NCBI GenBank assembly: GCA_022885665.1
Contig: JAGQDJ010000260.1
Coordinates: 1,984,001 to 2,048,000, forward strand
Direction: 5' to 3'
Origin: Triops longicaudatus
Lineage: Eukaryota; Arthropoda; Branchiopoda; Notostraca; Triopsidae
Length of the DNA stretch: 64,000 nt
Shown here: positions 1 to 12,188 of the stretch, in pieces
How the letters are laid out: every line of letters begins with the position of its first letter
Position numbering within the stretch: position 1 is the stretch's first letter
Notes under the pieces: generated by a model
Databases searched by the model: none
What the model saw: only the letters and a program-made list of their open reading frames with translations
What the model was told of the DNA's origin: nothing
Position numbers and translations under genes: made by a program

Positions 1-1
1 A

Positions 2-1459
2 TTTTGCCCGAGTCAGTGTCAATGTAATGACCTGTTATTGAGGGCGTCTTGCGTCTATGCAAGGCTAGACGTCGTACCTATTCTTCTTAATCCGGCAACT
101 CAGACACTCGATCTTTCTCACAACCGCATCTCCGCAGTGCAGCAGTCATTTGATTTTTACGTCGATCTGCGATCTTTGAACCTATCACACAACGCCATTT
201 CGAGCCTGGGACAAAAGCAACTTCAAGCTCTTCCGGAGTTACATTTTCTGAATCTCAGCCATAACTTGATTCGAAATCTTGACGGATCGGACGTATTTTC
301 AGGGTTGCCAAAGCTTCGTGTTTTAGATTTAAGTTTCAATCATCTAGAACAAATAGGTGTCGTTTTCGACGAGCTTAGGTCACTTGAAGTGCTTATATTG
401 ACAGGCAACCAGATAACGATTGTGCACAATAGCGGTTTAGTGAACTTAAACAGGTTGCAAACTTTACGACTCAGTGATAACCAATTGCAGGTTCTTCCAA
501 ATTTGAGTGGTTTGTTTGAACTCCGAGAACTGGACGTCAGTGATAACTATGTGGCCGTTTTAGATGGCGGAGTGTTTGCTACGCAAACGCGTTTAAAGTC
601 CCTGAGTTTTCGGAACAACTCAGTGCACAGCGTTCATCCCAATGCCTTTGATGGTTTACAACAACTCCAGAATTTGGACCTGAGTTATAACCGTTTGGAA
701 AATGTGGCGGACGCCAGCTTACTCCCTCTTGCCTCAGTTAAAGTCGTTGATTTATCGGGGAATTTTTTCACTGAATTTGACGGAACCTTGATTCAGAACC
801 TGAGAACCGTAAATACTCTTATATTATCGCATAGCCCTAACTTACAAGCAGTCGTTGACAGCGGCTGGACCGTAAATAACTCACTTAACCGACTGGTCAT
901 TAGTCACAATTACAGACTGAAGTCATTTCCATCTTCGATTCTTTCAAAATTGAGAAGTTTGAAGGAATTGAATCTGGAATATAACTCGCTGAAAACCTTC
1001 CAGGAATGTTCTCTGACACATTTAGATCTTTTGGATCTGGGCGGGAATCCGTTTCATTGCAACTGCTCCGTGTTTTGGTTATGGAAACTGTATCACTCAA
1101 GCAATAATTCTCGGTACGTTTTGAAGGATATAACTTGCGCGTTTCCTATTATCGTACGTGATAGAAATTTGTTTGGTTTGGAGGAAAGTAAACTGTGTCT
1201 AGAACCCAATGACATTATTCTCTTGTCTTTATGTGCTGGTGTGGGTGTTATGGTTATTGTAACATGTATTGCGCTGTGCTGCTGGAAAAAATCTCGAACA
1301 AAAAATGAACCACTCCATTCCAGTAGGTCCCAGTTCAAAATGTTACCTTTTCCAGCGTCAGTCAATTGCCATACTCAAAGCTCTACTTTGGTAGCTAATG
1401 GTGAATTTTTTTACAATACTTCCCAGTCTTCAAAGCGAGTTCCTGCCACAGCTGTGTAA
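2..1459 (+). CDS. Transmembrane leucine-rich-repeat protein, 3' exon (5' partial)
   Basis: The reading frame is open from base 2, so the gene starts upstream of the window. The ATG-less start at 38 is not real, because the frame upstream of it encodes a cysteine-rich LRR N-cap (C-P-S-Q-C-Q-C then a fourth Cys). About a dozen LxxLxLxxNxL repeats follow, then a C-terminal LRR cap (around 1030-1200, motif NPFHCNC with two further Cys). Next come one hydrophobic membrane segment (about 1217-1279), a basic stop-transfer WKKSR and a cytoplasmic tail of roughly 60 residues rich in Ser. This is the architecture of a single-pass cell-surface LRR receptor or adhesion protein with the repeats outside the cell. 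The tail shows no TIR or kinase domain, so it is not a Toll receptor. The family member cannot be named. The signal peptide must lie in the missing upstream exon. Confidence 0.85.
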   Translation, partial: FCPSQCQCNDLLLRASCVYARLDVVPILLNPATQTLDLSHNRISAVQQSFDFYVDLRSLNLSHNAISSLGQKQLQALPELHFLNLSHNLIRNLDGSDVFSGLPKLRVLDLSFNHLEQIGVVFDELRSLEVLILTGNQITIVHNSGLVNLNRLQTLRLSDNQLQVLPNLSGLFELRELDVSDNYVAVLDGGVFATQTRLKSLSFRNNSVHSVHPNAFDGLQQLQNLDLSYNRLENVADASLLPLASVKVVDLSGNFFTEFDGTLIQNLRTVNTLILSHSPNLQAVVDSGWTVNNSLNRLVISHNYRLKSFPSSILSKLRSLKELNLEYNSLKTFQECSLTHLDLLDLGGNPFHCNCSVFWLWKLYHSSNNSRYVLKDITCAFPIIVRDRNLFGLEESKLCLEPNDIILLSLCAGVGVMVIVTCIALCCWKKSRTKNEPLHSSRSQFKMLPFPASVNCHTQSSTLVANGEFFYNTSQSSKRVPATAV

Positions 1460-1478
1460 ATAACGATCTATGCAATTC

Positions 1479-1484
1479 AATAAA
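1479..1484 (+). promoter_or_regulatory. Polyadenylation signal of the LRR gene
   Basis: A canonical AATAAA lies 20 nt after the stop codon of the LRR gene. It supports 1459 as the true end of the coding region and gives a very short 3' UTR. Confidence 0.65.
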
Positions 1485-2751
1485 AGGAAACTGTTATGAA
1501 TCACTGTTTCTTTGACTACAATTTGGACATGTCACGTATATTATTTTACTGTACATACAATTGGTAAAAATAAACTTACCAGACGCTATATTACGTCTGG
1601 GCAACTATTAATTTGCTGTTACCATCCCCGGTGCTTAATTTACCCTGAACGATGAAATTTCCTATTCTCTTGGATGTTCATTACGACGAGGATTTACTGT
1701 ACAAGGCTCGGGCGCTAATTGAACGCATTCTTGTAATTTCCCTTATTTTTTAAAAATTTTAGGTGGAGTTAAGCTTCTTAATTTCCCTAGATCCCACCTT
1801 GTAGGAGCCTCAAAGTGTTAAGAGAGATGCTGGTGCACAAAATACATCGAAGTCATCTTACATGAGGACCATTCTCTTTGTTTTCTGGAATCGCTGCACA
1901 GCACAGCGTGCTCGATTTGTTGATGAATGATTAATGTCAGTTCTAAGTTACTTTTTCTCCTTTATTAAGGACTTAATCTTTAGAAAAGGCGATTATTTAA
2001 AGGAATTCAGATAGAATCTTCACAGTCAATCGAGTCTTCGTATCTTAATTAAGGTAGACTATTAAAATTAATTTTAAGTGGTCCCCAGCATTTTGTCTTT
2101 ATTTTCTTAAGTGTGCCCTAGTATTGTAATGCTTCAAGTGAACAACGAATATTACGTTTTTGGTGTCATTCAGTCTTTCCGTACATTTTAGGCACGAAAT
2201 TTTACACACGATTGTATAGCCGAGGCACATTTTACCTTGTGAATATAGGCTTTGAAATAGGTTAAAATAGGTTATAAGCTCGCTAGTAAAATGGAACATT
2301 AAAGTTCCGTGTGTACAACTTCAACACTTCCCTGTATATTTCGAAAGTATTGCTCCCGATTTTGGAACAATAACAGTTTTCTTTTTTTTTCTTTTTTTCC
2401 TTTCCCTTAGGCTATAGTTCTCTCTTTATTTGTGAATAATCTGACATCGCCTTTGCAAAACTCGTGAAACTGATCAGTTGTGCTAATCAAACGGGACGTG
2501 CATTCGGAAGGCTTGAACTATTGTATTTAGCCGTAAAGAATTCCTTAGATTTGAATGAGGTGTGTATATACGCATGCCGAACTTGCATAGTTTTAATCCT
2601 TCTGGGTTTGCTGCAATAAATGGTTGCTTATTGCGACGACCGCGAATTAGGGAAACGAGTCAAATTCAAAACATAAGCGAGCACAAGTATGCTATGAAAT
2701 AGTTGTCACTTTGTTCATACTTCGCGGTTTTGCTTCTTTGCATTTTGACCT

Positions 2752-2791
<40 letters not shown>

Positions 2792-5700
2792 TCGAACTTG
2801 CCGCAGACTTCAAGTGGCCACCATCCAGTTCAATCTTGTCATTATCTCAGGCACAACTAGACAATCCTCTCATCGGTCAATCTGCCCGAGGGTTTCTAAG
2901 GCGACACGTCAAGTGCCTCAATCATGGCTTTAACGTTTTGCTACGACTCAGGTAGGATTAGCACACCCTCTTTTTCCAACATCCCTATGCCCCATATTCC
3001 TCATCTTTTTGGGAGATCTGTAAGTTGAGGACAACCCCTACGATATAAGGAGACACCTACAGTGACGTGACACCCTCCCTCGGAAGCCTGGGTCTATTTC
3101 CTCGAATCCACGTTGGTTTACTTAGGACCTTACCTTACCTCGTGGTCATCCATTCCCTCCAGATGTTGTGCTCCAGTTTGTTGCTCTGGAGAAATAAAAT
3201 GTTCAACGCAACACACTTGAATTATGCGCCCCTACGGTGGAAAAGGGCTCAATGACAGCTAGAAAATGTATCTGTGACATGTTTTGACTATTTTTTTAAC
3301 TATACCTTTGACACAGCGCAGTTATACCGAACCACGAGACCCTAAACATGCTTTCATTATCTCTCAAAGACGCAGAACTCGTAGTCTGTATTATGCACTA
3401 TGTTTTAAAGTTTGTAAGTTGTATTGCCTCGCTTTCCGAAGTTAATTAACTTAGCAAAAGCCCCAAATAAATAAAAACAAAGCGTTTACCGAAGTGTCGA
3501 CGCTGTCCATGTCAAAGATCACGGCCAGAGCGAGTTAATGAGTTACTGGAATCAGATGAGAAGAACTCTAGTTTCTGCTTGAATTCACGTTATGAATTTC
3601 ACATTATGTTGAAGTGTATTTCCAAAAATATGCACAAAATGTTGTAAGAAATTCACTTTCAAAAATGGGAAACTGGCTTTGAAATGTCAATGAAATATCT
3701 GTATCCGAATACTTGATTGCACACTTGAAACATTCTTGCACGCTGGCATGTATAGCTCAAACTTCCGCATGCTTTACCTTAGTTCCACTGTTTCCGAAAG
3801 GCGTTTGTTGCATTGAACTTTTAACGATACACGTGGATATGGTCAGGTATGGTGTCAACAAATGTAGAAGCTAAAACGGACTTTCTTTGTACGATACAAT
3901 CAACGCTTTTTTTTTACAGCTGCCGTTCAGGGTAGAATCTATATTGAGGGAGGTGTTCGGCATACCGGTACCAGTACCACGACCATCGATTTTTAAGGTT
4001 TTTCCAGTACCTAAGAAAACCACTGCAAGTGAATAGGTAACTGACCTTTCGTGTTGTCCTGCTGCACATTGTAGGGTGCGAACATTATTTCACTATAGCT
4101 CGACGTTAAGCCCTTAAGTTTATGAGCTCTACCACGTACACTTGTTATGTCTCTGAGTCAAGGCCATGTTGCTGACCTCTCGGGTAGAACTCCTGTTAAC
4201 GTAACAATGCAGCATACTTAACTGGGGTCTGGTCTACGCACTTAAGAGACATAACTGCATAAAGTTCGTTCAACTTAGTGTTCCAAACATGTCCGAAACT
4301 TTTCATTGTTGCCATTTTTTCGGCATTTATCACTATTGTTCTCATAATGGTTCATATATAACGTAGGCTATTTGTATATAACGCAATTCGCGGATTTCTC
4401 GGTTTTACCCTGCAAAACTCACGATTCGAGATGGACTACAGGGTGTATACACTACAATAGGGTGAACTAGAAAAGAAAAAAGTGCGAAAGCGAGTTCCTT
4501 CTTGTACCAGGCACGGCAGAACCGACCAAACAATTAAGACGGCTCTGACCAGATAAGGTCACTCGGCCAAAGGGGATGCCTGAAACACGGAAGCTTTGTC
4601 AACTTCTATAGAGCTTGACCTTATACTCGGGCCTTCAAGGTTCTTCGAAATAGAACTGTGTCCGGGGTGGTGACTAACGGACACATGAGTAGCGTAGCTC
4701 GTTTACGTCGAACTAAAAAAACGTGAAAAATATAATTTCTGCGGCGGGTTTCATTACTGCATTGCATTGACTTCATGCTTCGCAATCTCGTTGACCTGTT
4801 ACACAAACAAGACAGAAAAAAACTGTCCTCGAGCGGTCTGGGGACTTGCTTTATTAACTCACATTCAGAGAGGTCATGAAAAGGGAAATCCTAGATGTGC
4901 AAAAATGATTCTGCTTCCAGATTGAACCGCTTCACCTTTATGACTACTCACCAGGAGTTTCCCCGAATAATTCGTACATTAACAAACATGTCAATTTCAG
5001 TTCGCTATGAATTTCTTACTTGTTTTTAAGGTCTTCTCTGCTTATCACCGATGTGCTTTGTCAACACAATGATCCGAAAACAAAGTCCTTCTGTACACGG
5101 AGTCCTTTACGGAAACGAAATGATAACTAACCCTTCACGACTAGAACATATTGCCGATGTTTTCTAACATCACATTGTTGTGCACGTGTCCAAATTCTTC
5201 GTTTGCTATAATATACTATCATTGACACGCTTTTCCGCTCCAGCGTATTTTTTTTCCATTTTTTTATAACTTATTTATTTTACTACACTCTGGTACCACA
5301 ATGAGTGTTCAAAGTGGACGAATCTTATTTACTCTATAAAGAATTGACGAGCTGATACGAAATCTTGCTAACTTGAAATTATCTATAATAAGTTATTGTT
5401 TTTTTTTGTGATCAGACAAAGGAAAAACTGGGGTAAAAACGACCGATACAGTCAGTTCAGGTTAAAGCGAAATGGAGAGGGTTTTACCACGAAGAACATG
5501 ACAAACACAGATACGAAGCCGAAGTTCTCTCAACTTCTCTTAATTAACTGATAAACAGCGCACAAGAACTGGCATAGAATAAGAAATAAAATATATGTAT
5601 ATTAACAATAGCCATTTAACATTTTTTCAACTCCAGTAGCATTTCCTGTACGATAAAAAAAATCCATCCCCGAAATCACTTCAGGGGGTTAGAAATCTGT

Positions 5701-6444
5701 TCCCGGATTTTGAAAACAGAGAGACAGGTTGGCTAAGCCAATGAGGATATAGCAGTCGTTTGATGAGGGCACAATACCCTTTGCTCCTCCAATCTTTTGC
5801 TACATTGCTACAGGCTTTCCGCGCTACCTCTAACCTCGCGAATATAAAAGGTGTCGGCAAGGTAAATCTCGACCAGCAGTACGCCAGAGCATCCACGAAA
5901 GCGGGTGTGGCACCTCGAGCAAACGACTCGATCCAAGTGCATTGTGTCTCCGTTTACTTTTAGTAGTCCTATTCGCAGAGTTAGACCTATTCTCTCCCTA
6001 CGTGTCCGGCAAATTGTGCAGGTTACGACGCTACACGTCGTTAACCTATCTTCCGGTAAGGCATTAACTTGATGTCCGTTTATTTAGTACGATCGTTTTA
6101 TCACTAAAAGTAAATCCAGTCCAGTCTTGACACAATCCTAGTTGTGTGGGCTCGTGTCAAGGCTGTGTAGGCAAGGTCACTCCCATTAGCAATGGACTTA
6201 GGCTAAGACGAGAATCACGACTAATGGGACTGACCTTTGCAAATTATAGAACGAAAGAAGCTTGGCGCAACTAGTAGCCTAGTGCGACACAGAAACATCT
6301 GTTTGTTGAATGCCTTTCTGAGTTGCGATGTAGAAACAAAAGCAGTTCTGCATGCGATTGAAAACTAAGTGTCACCCGGTAGAAATAAGACTTTCAGCTC
6401 ATTTTTCAATCGAAACGTTTTTCTGTCTTGGCAGCGTTACAACC
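1485..6444. other. Long spacer, no gene recognised
   Basis: About 5 kb of AT-rich sequence with frequent stops in all frames. Short open stretches exist, for example 5681-5963 on both strands, but none shows a domain, signal peptide or splice pattern I recognise. It contains an A31 run at 2757-2787. Just before the transporter ATG, a pyrimidine-rich acceptor (cag at 6432-6434) suggests that the transporter has a non-coding 5' exon somewhere in this spacer. Confidence 0.5.
2757..2787 (+). repeat. A31 homopolymer run
   Basis: Thirty-one consecutive A residues. The 9-mer CGAACTTGC occurs on both sides of the segment that ends in this run (2578-2586 and 2793-2801). That would fit a target-site duplication around a short poly(A)-tailed insertion, but a chance match is possible. 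Confidence 0.6.
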
Positions 6445-8717
6445 ATGGTTGCCGTTGATATAATCCATGACGAAAGCTTTGCAGCTTCTGCCTCTCTCGT
6501 CCCGAACAAATCACTTATTGAAGATGGTCTCACAAGCGGCGACAGTGGGTGCGAATCAAGCAGTCTCGAAAATTCTCCATCAAGTTCACGGAGGCCTACA
6601 AGGCCTTCGACGCCAACAAACTCTGCCCAAGAGATCCCTTCATATTCCATTGTTGGTCCTACAACTATAATTCCCACTTTACCAGACACAGCTTCCACGG
6701 CACATCTACTGGACGAAGTTACGGACGAAAACCTTCCACCAACACCGAAGCAAAGCAACAAGCGCATAACAAAGACCCAGTGTGAAGCAATCGAGGCCAC
6801 CACCAATATCATCAACCTGACAAAAAGCACAGAATCTACTCATGGTCTTGACAATCTATCACTTGATTTTGAAGACATTTCCATTGCCCAGAGGTGTCCA
6901 GAAAAATGGGAAATTCAGGAAAAAAGTGAAAAAAGCGAATCGGACGATAGTGGCTTCGACCCTATCGAATTCAACGAGGGCGGTTCACGTAAAACCGAAG
7001 GCAAATTAGCCCCGCAAGTACTAGCCGCTCTCGCTTTAGCTATCGCTGCCATGATAGAAGGGTACTCTTCCGGTTACACTTCCCCGGCATTGGCTTCCAT
7101 GAGCCAAAACGACAGTCACATCCAAATAACTGAACACGAGGTATAACACAACTCATGTTGGTTAACACGTGTTAGAACTTGCTTTTTCCTTGCAGTCATC
7201 ATGGGTGGGTTCCCTGATGCCGCTAACTGCTTTACTTGGAGGTGTGATTGGTGGCACATTGATCGACAAAGTTGGCCGTAAAGCAACCATTATGGCTACA
7301 GCTATTCCTTATATTATTTGTAAGTATCTCGTCGCATTCAACTTGCATCACGATACTAATCTATGTCTTATAGCTTGGTTATTTATTGCGTTTGCCCATA
7401 ATTTGCCAATGGTATATGCTGGAAGGGCTATTCAAGGCTTTTGCGTCGGTCTCACCACCCTGTGCCTCCCGGTATTCTTAAGCGAAGCTGTGCAGCCCGA
7501 ATGGCGAGGGACTTTGGGATTGCTACCCACAACAGTGGGAAATACAGGTAACGAATCCACACACACTCAAAAAAAAAAAAAAAAAATAAATAAATAAAAT
7601 AAATAAATAAAAAAAAAAGAAAAAAAAGAAAAATAAATAAATAACAAAACCAGGATAAACTAGCTCTATAACAATAAAGGTCTTTTATTCGTACAGGAAT
7701 TCTAATGTGTTACGTGCTGGGCTCGTATCTGGACTGGAAAATTCTTGCTGCCTTAGGAGCTTGTCTTCCAGTACCGTTTCTAGTCTGTATGTGGTTTGTG
7801 CCCGAGACTCCGCGTTGGTACGTCTCTAAAAGTAAGTGACAGATTTTGACCATGTTTGGCTTTTTAGCACAAATTATGTTATCCTTTCAGAACGACACGA
7901 AGAAGCAAGAGTTGCCCTGCAATGGCTGCGTGGAGCAGGTACAGATGTTCGCCAGGAATTAGCCGACATCCAACAATCCTACGCCAAATCTTCCCAAACC
8001 GAGGCCAAGTTCACGGACCTTTTCCGGCTGAAATACCTGCGACCACTTATGATTTCGCTGGGTCTGATGTTCTTCCAACAAATGTCTGGAGTCAACGCTA
8101 TCATTTTTTACACCGTCAGTATCTTCGAAAAGTCAGGCGGCAGTATCGACAGCAACTTGTCTGCTATCATTGTAGGCCTTGCCAACTTTTTTGCCACGCT
8201 CGGGTCAAATCTCGTCATTGACCGGGTCGGTCGTAAGCTTTTGCTCAACTTGTCAGGTTTCTTCATGGGACTTAGCTTAACTGTGCTAGGTATCTTTTTC
8301 TACTTACAAATGAACGACCACGATTTGTCGAATTTCGGATGGTTACCTTTGGCCACGTTCATGGTGTATATTATCGCATTCTCCATTGGCTACGGTCCCA
8401 TTCCTTGGCTCATGATGGGTGAGATTTTCCCGAGCCAAGTACGAGGATCCGCAGCTTCTTTCGCCACAGCTTTTAACTGGACTTGCAGTTTTGCCGTAAC
8501 CAAGTCTTTTACAGACATCCTCGACGGTCTAGGTGCCCACGGTGCTTTCTATTTCTTCGGAGCTATTTGCTTGTCAAGTGTTGCATTTGTAACGTTATTT
8601 GTTCCTGAGACAAAAGGACATAGTCTCGAGGACATTGAAACACGCATGATGGAAAAAAAGGTGCGAAAAAAGGATCGTCTTGCAGACTTGGAAAATGTAA
8701 TGATAACCAAGCTTTAA
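6445..8717 (+). CDS. Tret1: Facilitated trehalose/sugar transporter, Tret1-like (MFS, sugar porter)
   Basis: Five coding exons: 6445-7140, 7196-7319, 7374-7547, 7697-7831, 7891-8717; phases close to a 651-residue protein. The start is ATG 6445, because it has a strong context (aaccATGg) and follows directly after a splice acceptor; the frame upstream of it is probably intronic. About 190 residues rich in Ser, Thr and Pro precede the first membrane helix, as in the long form of insect Tret1. Sugar-porter hallmarks follow: DKVGRK after helix 2, GRAIQGFCVG, PETPRW at the end of helix 6, QQMSGVNAIIFYT in helix 7, DRVGRK, GPIPWLMMGE in helix 10 and a final PETKG. It should move trehalose or glucose across the plasma membrane down its gradient. 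Tret1 and GLUT6/8-type members are hard to separate by eye, so the exact substrate is inferred. Confidence 0.9.
7566..7645 (+). repeat. A-rich / TAAA microsatellite in Tret1 intron 3
   Basis: Runs of A interrupted by taaa units fill much of the 149-nt intron 7548-7696, the longest intron of this gene. The flanking exons join in frame, so the repeat does not affect the protein. Confidence 0.7.
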
Positions 8718-8850
8718 ATGTTTGCTTGCAAACGTTATCATTCAGGGGGTCATTGACACCAATCTCAAAAGGATGTGATGTTAATTATGATATGCGCGTG
8801 AAAGGAGAGTGTAATGTATTGTAATGTATGCTTGGTATTATAATTTGCTT

Positions 8851-8856
8851 AATAAA
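8851..8856 (+). promoter_or_regulatory. Polyadenylation signal of the Tret1-like gene
   Basis: AATAAA lies 134 nt after the transporter stop codon, in the spacer before the convergent Pak gene. Confidence 0.6.
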
Positions 8857-9437
8857 AGATTATAGTTCTTATAAATATGGTGTTCTTCTTTGAGTATAAT
8901 TTGGCTTGTTACTCGAAATACTTATGGGAAGTGCTTGGACTCAAATCTGCGCCTTCTTAATGCTTTTAAAATTCGACCACGCTGAAGCGCAGTGGACGAG
9001 GAGCTCGAAACCTCAATCAATCACTATGGACAAGGTTTACTTCCACTGTACAAGTAATATTGCCCAATTTGCAAGTTGTAACAGAAAATAATACCACATC
9101 ACCTGGAAAAATTTGCTACTTTTTTATTGGCAATAGGTCACAAGAAAGCAGCAAATAAAAACTGGCTTATTAATCAGTTATCGGCAATTTTTGCAGACTA
9201 TTGAATAAGACCATAGGCCATAATGTTTAATGATCATAAAAACAAACGCAACTACTCGGGGGGTGTAAGGGATAATAGAACAGAAGTAACGAAATGGTAT
9301 TCCAAGGCCGTATCCTATATAGACAGGAAAGCGAAGAGTTGTCAGCATGACGCTAACAACGACATCATAGAACCTTCACACAATAAAATGCACATGTCAA
9401 CTCACAATTCTCGCAATGGCAAGCCTTACCAGCTCAC
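8857..9437. other. Convergent spacer between Tret1-like and Pak genes
   Basis: About 580 nt between the 3' ends of two convergent genes. The open stretches here and across the Pak terminal exons (for example 9223-9570 on the plus strand) are shadows or chance. I see nothing else. Confidence 0.5.
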
Positions 9438-12188
9438 TCAGTGGCCTTTCGCAGCTTCTTTCGCAGCAACAATCAACGGATATAGCGAAGCTAAAGGACG
9501 AGCTAACTTCAAAAAGGAGTGCTATAATGACAACTTATTAGTTTCATTTGACTCGGTATTAATTTTCTAATTTACCTTCAAAAGCTCATTAGCCATTGCT
9601 CGTTTTTCAACGTCGACTTCCAAACATTTATCCAAAAAATCTTGGAACACTAGCGACAGCTTGTCCTTGTCTTTAATTTCTGGCTTCCCGTTCGTCGCAA
9701 TTAGGTACAGTGCCTACATTAGACATACTTAAATCAGCTTGTCTGTCCTAAAACCATTGAGTTTCATACTCTTAAAGGATTTTCGTTTAGGTAAGGGGGT
9801 TCTCCATCTATCATCTCAATAGCCATGATTCCCAAAGACCAAACGTCCACTTTGGGACCGTACTGTTTTCTAGTCACTACTTCAGGCGCCATCCAGTACG
9901 GTGTTCCCACCATAGTTGTTCGTTTTGACTGTTCTGGTGAAATTTGCGCGCAGAAACCAAAGTCGGCTGTTTACGGAAAATCAGAGATATTGTAGTCACG
10001 GCAAAAGAAGACAAAAGAAGTAAAAATTATACTTACTTAACTTTACCGAGCCATCCATACCGAGAAGAATATTATCTGACTTGATATCTCGGTGGATAAC
10101 GTGATTCTTATGTAAAAATTCTAAGGCCTGGAGAACTTCTCGACACACAGCCGCAATCTGGCCTTCATCCATGCAAGTTTCTGTCACAACATCCGTCAAA
10201 GAACCACCGGGCAGATATTCCATAACCACCCAAAGTTCTTCACCCACAAGGTAAGAATCGAGGTAATTTACGACATTTGGGTGCTTGTTTTCTCGCATGA
10301 CTAAAATTTCGTTTATAATAAGCTCCTTTTTAGGCTGCTGGGATAGGTTCATTTGCTTGATAGCCACTTCCATTCCAGTTGCTGTCTCCACAGCAGTGTA
10401 CACAGTGCCAGATGCCCTGAAAAACGAAAAAGTCGACATTAAGCATACTCGAAAAAGGTAACATTTAGGTTTCCAAAGAACTGTCAGAACTAATTCACTA
10501 TGTGCTTACTAATATTATTATATTATTTGTTCCAAATAATGACTTTTTCCCCCAAAGTACTACGATTGCGTAATTACTTCCATCAAGGATTAATAAAATA
10601 AACTCACCCTTGTCCGATTTTTTCCAATTTGGTATATTTGCGATTCGGATCTCCTACACTTACAATAGTGCGTAATCGATCCAAAATTTCTTCATCGGTC
10701 ATCTTTTTCTTTCTTTGGCGCTCAGCAGGAGTAGGAACTGCTCCCGGAGTACCATTAGTCCCGGATGCAGGCGGAGCAGGTGTGGTGACAGCAGCGGTCG
10801 GTGTTGTAGGTGGCGCAGTAGTATTTTGATTTCGATCTAATGCATAGGCACCATTGGTAGTGACTTCCTCTTCCACTGGTTTTGTATACTATAATCGAAA
10901 AAGACATGAAGTCAGACAAAACGATCAAATTAGGTTGCATTTGACTTACGATAGATTTCGTTCTCTCCGGTCGTGCTGCGACAGGAGGGGGAGGCGCTTC
11001 AGTTTCAACTTCATCAGTTGCTTCGGTCTCCTCGTCACCACCTTCCATAATTTCCCCAGCCTCTTCATTGCTGTTCCTCGTCTCTGTGTCAGGCGTGGAC
11101 GAAGGTGACGAGGAAGATATGGTTAAGGGTGGTCCAAGCGATGAATGTGATGGAGGGTGAGACGGTGAAGGAGAAGAGGAAGCCCCCCCACTAAGAACCA
11201 CGGAGACATTCACATTTGGTGCTAAGGAATCGGCCAAGTATGATGGCCGGGGATACGCATCTAAATCAATATAAAATGTTAACGTACGAAATTGAACTTA
11301 CGAGTGGGAAAAACAGAACATCTACAATATTACCTGATATTTTCTGGACAGCCGTCATATACTTCGTCTCGGGCTCTTTTTTGGAGGACGCATCGTACCA
11401 ATTCAGTACATCAAGTACCGCCTGTGGATTTTTCTTTTGCTCTTGTTTGCTGATGTTCGAACTGACTAACAACTTGGTCCATGCTTCCGGCATTCCCTAG
11501 CGAATAGTCACAATATTATTAACAATGGTCTACAGCGTAGTGACAAAAAAAGTATGACACCGAAGCCAAACCTAGTTAAGCTAACAACGTCAACACAGCG
11601 GTGATAAAGCAAACACTGTGTTAAGCGATATACCAAGTACTAAGAATTTTTTCCCGCGTACTTAAGTACTTACTCCGTACTGCTGCTTGCAACGAAAGAA
11701 AAAGCGAATTAAGCACTTTTATTGCCAGAACCTGTCTCATACTGAATGCATGGTAGTTCAGAAGCTATACATGCGCGTAAAAAAGACACATAAAACATGT
11801 GATGTGTTTATGAAGAAAAAACGAGTGTTCGTTAAAGATCATAGGTGTAAAAACTCACTGTGAACTCTCCCGTAATAGGATCGAATCCTACGTGGACGGT
11901 GTGTTCAAAATTGGTTGGGTACGATATATTAGGTTTTTCATTCTCTCTTGGTTTCTTATGATGTGATTTGACTTTTAGTGTCCTTTTCTTCCTTTCATCA
12001 GCATCTGGTTCCTTGGGCAAAGGTTTCATATCCACAGGCAAGATCGGTTTGGAATCAGCTCTAAAGCGCGGTCTCAAGTAATTAAAAACTTTTTGTTGAT
12101 TTGTACATGTCTATACTAACCTTCTGTCAGACCTGTTGCTTGTAAGTCTGACAGGAGGGGCTGGTGGCTTGTCTTCTTCGTCGGACAT
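9438..12188 (-). CDS. Pak: p21-activated serine/threonine kinase (group I PAK)
   Basis: Nine exons in transcript order: 12188-12121, 12060-11859, 11496-11334, 11260-10950, 10888-10608, 10416-10037, 9966-9770, 9713-9576, 9521-9438. Phases close to 607 residues, close to other group I PAKs. The N-terminus MSDEEDKPPAPPVR resembles the PAK Nck-binding motif. The CRIB motif ISYPTNFEHTVHVGF lies at residues 68-82, with FTGMPEAW of the autoinhibitory segment after it. A Ser/Pro/acidic linker with PERTKS follows. The kinase domain has GQGASG (from 340), HRDIKSDN (450-457), DFG (470-472) and GTPYWMAPE. Cdc42/Rac-GTP binding to CRIB should release autoinhibition, and substrates are cytoskeletal regulators. 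The last exon restores the typical PAK tail (FLKLARPLASL). All introns have GT-AG ends. Confidence 0.95.

Noticed and set aside
5681..5963. Overlapping frames on both strands in the first spacer
   Set aside because: No recognisable protein family, signal peptide or splice structure.
6399..6830. 143-codon minus-strand frame
   Set aside because: It is the antisense shadow of the Tret1-like N-terminal tail.
7169..7195. In-frame upstream extension of Tret1 exon 2
   Set aside because: Exon 1 ends at a gt donor (7141) and a clean acceptor lies at 7195; reading through would hit a stop after 7140.
9223..9570. 115-codon plus-strand frame
   Set aside because: It is antisense to the last two Pak exons and the short intron between them, which match the kinase C-terminus.
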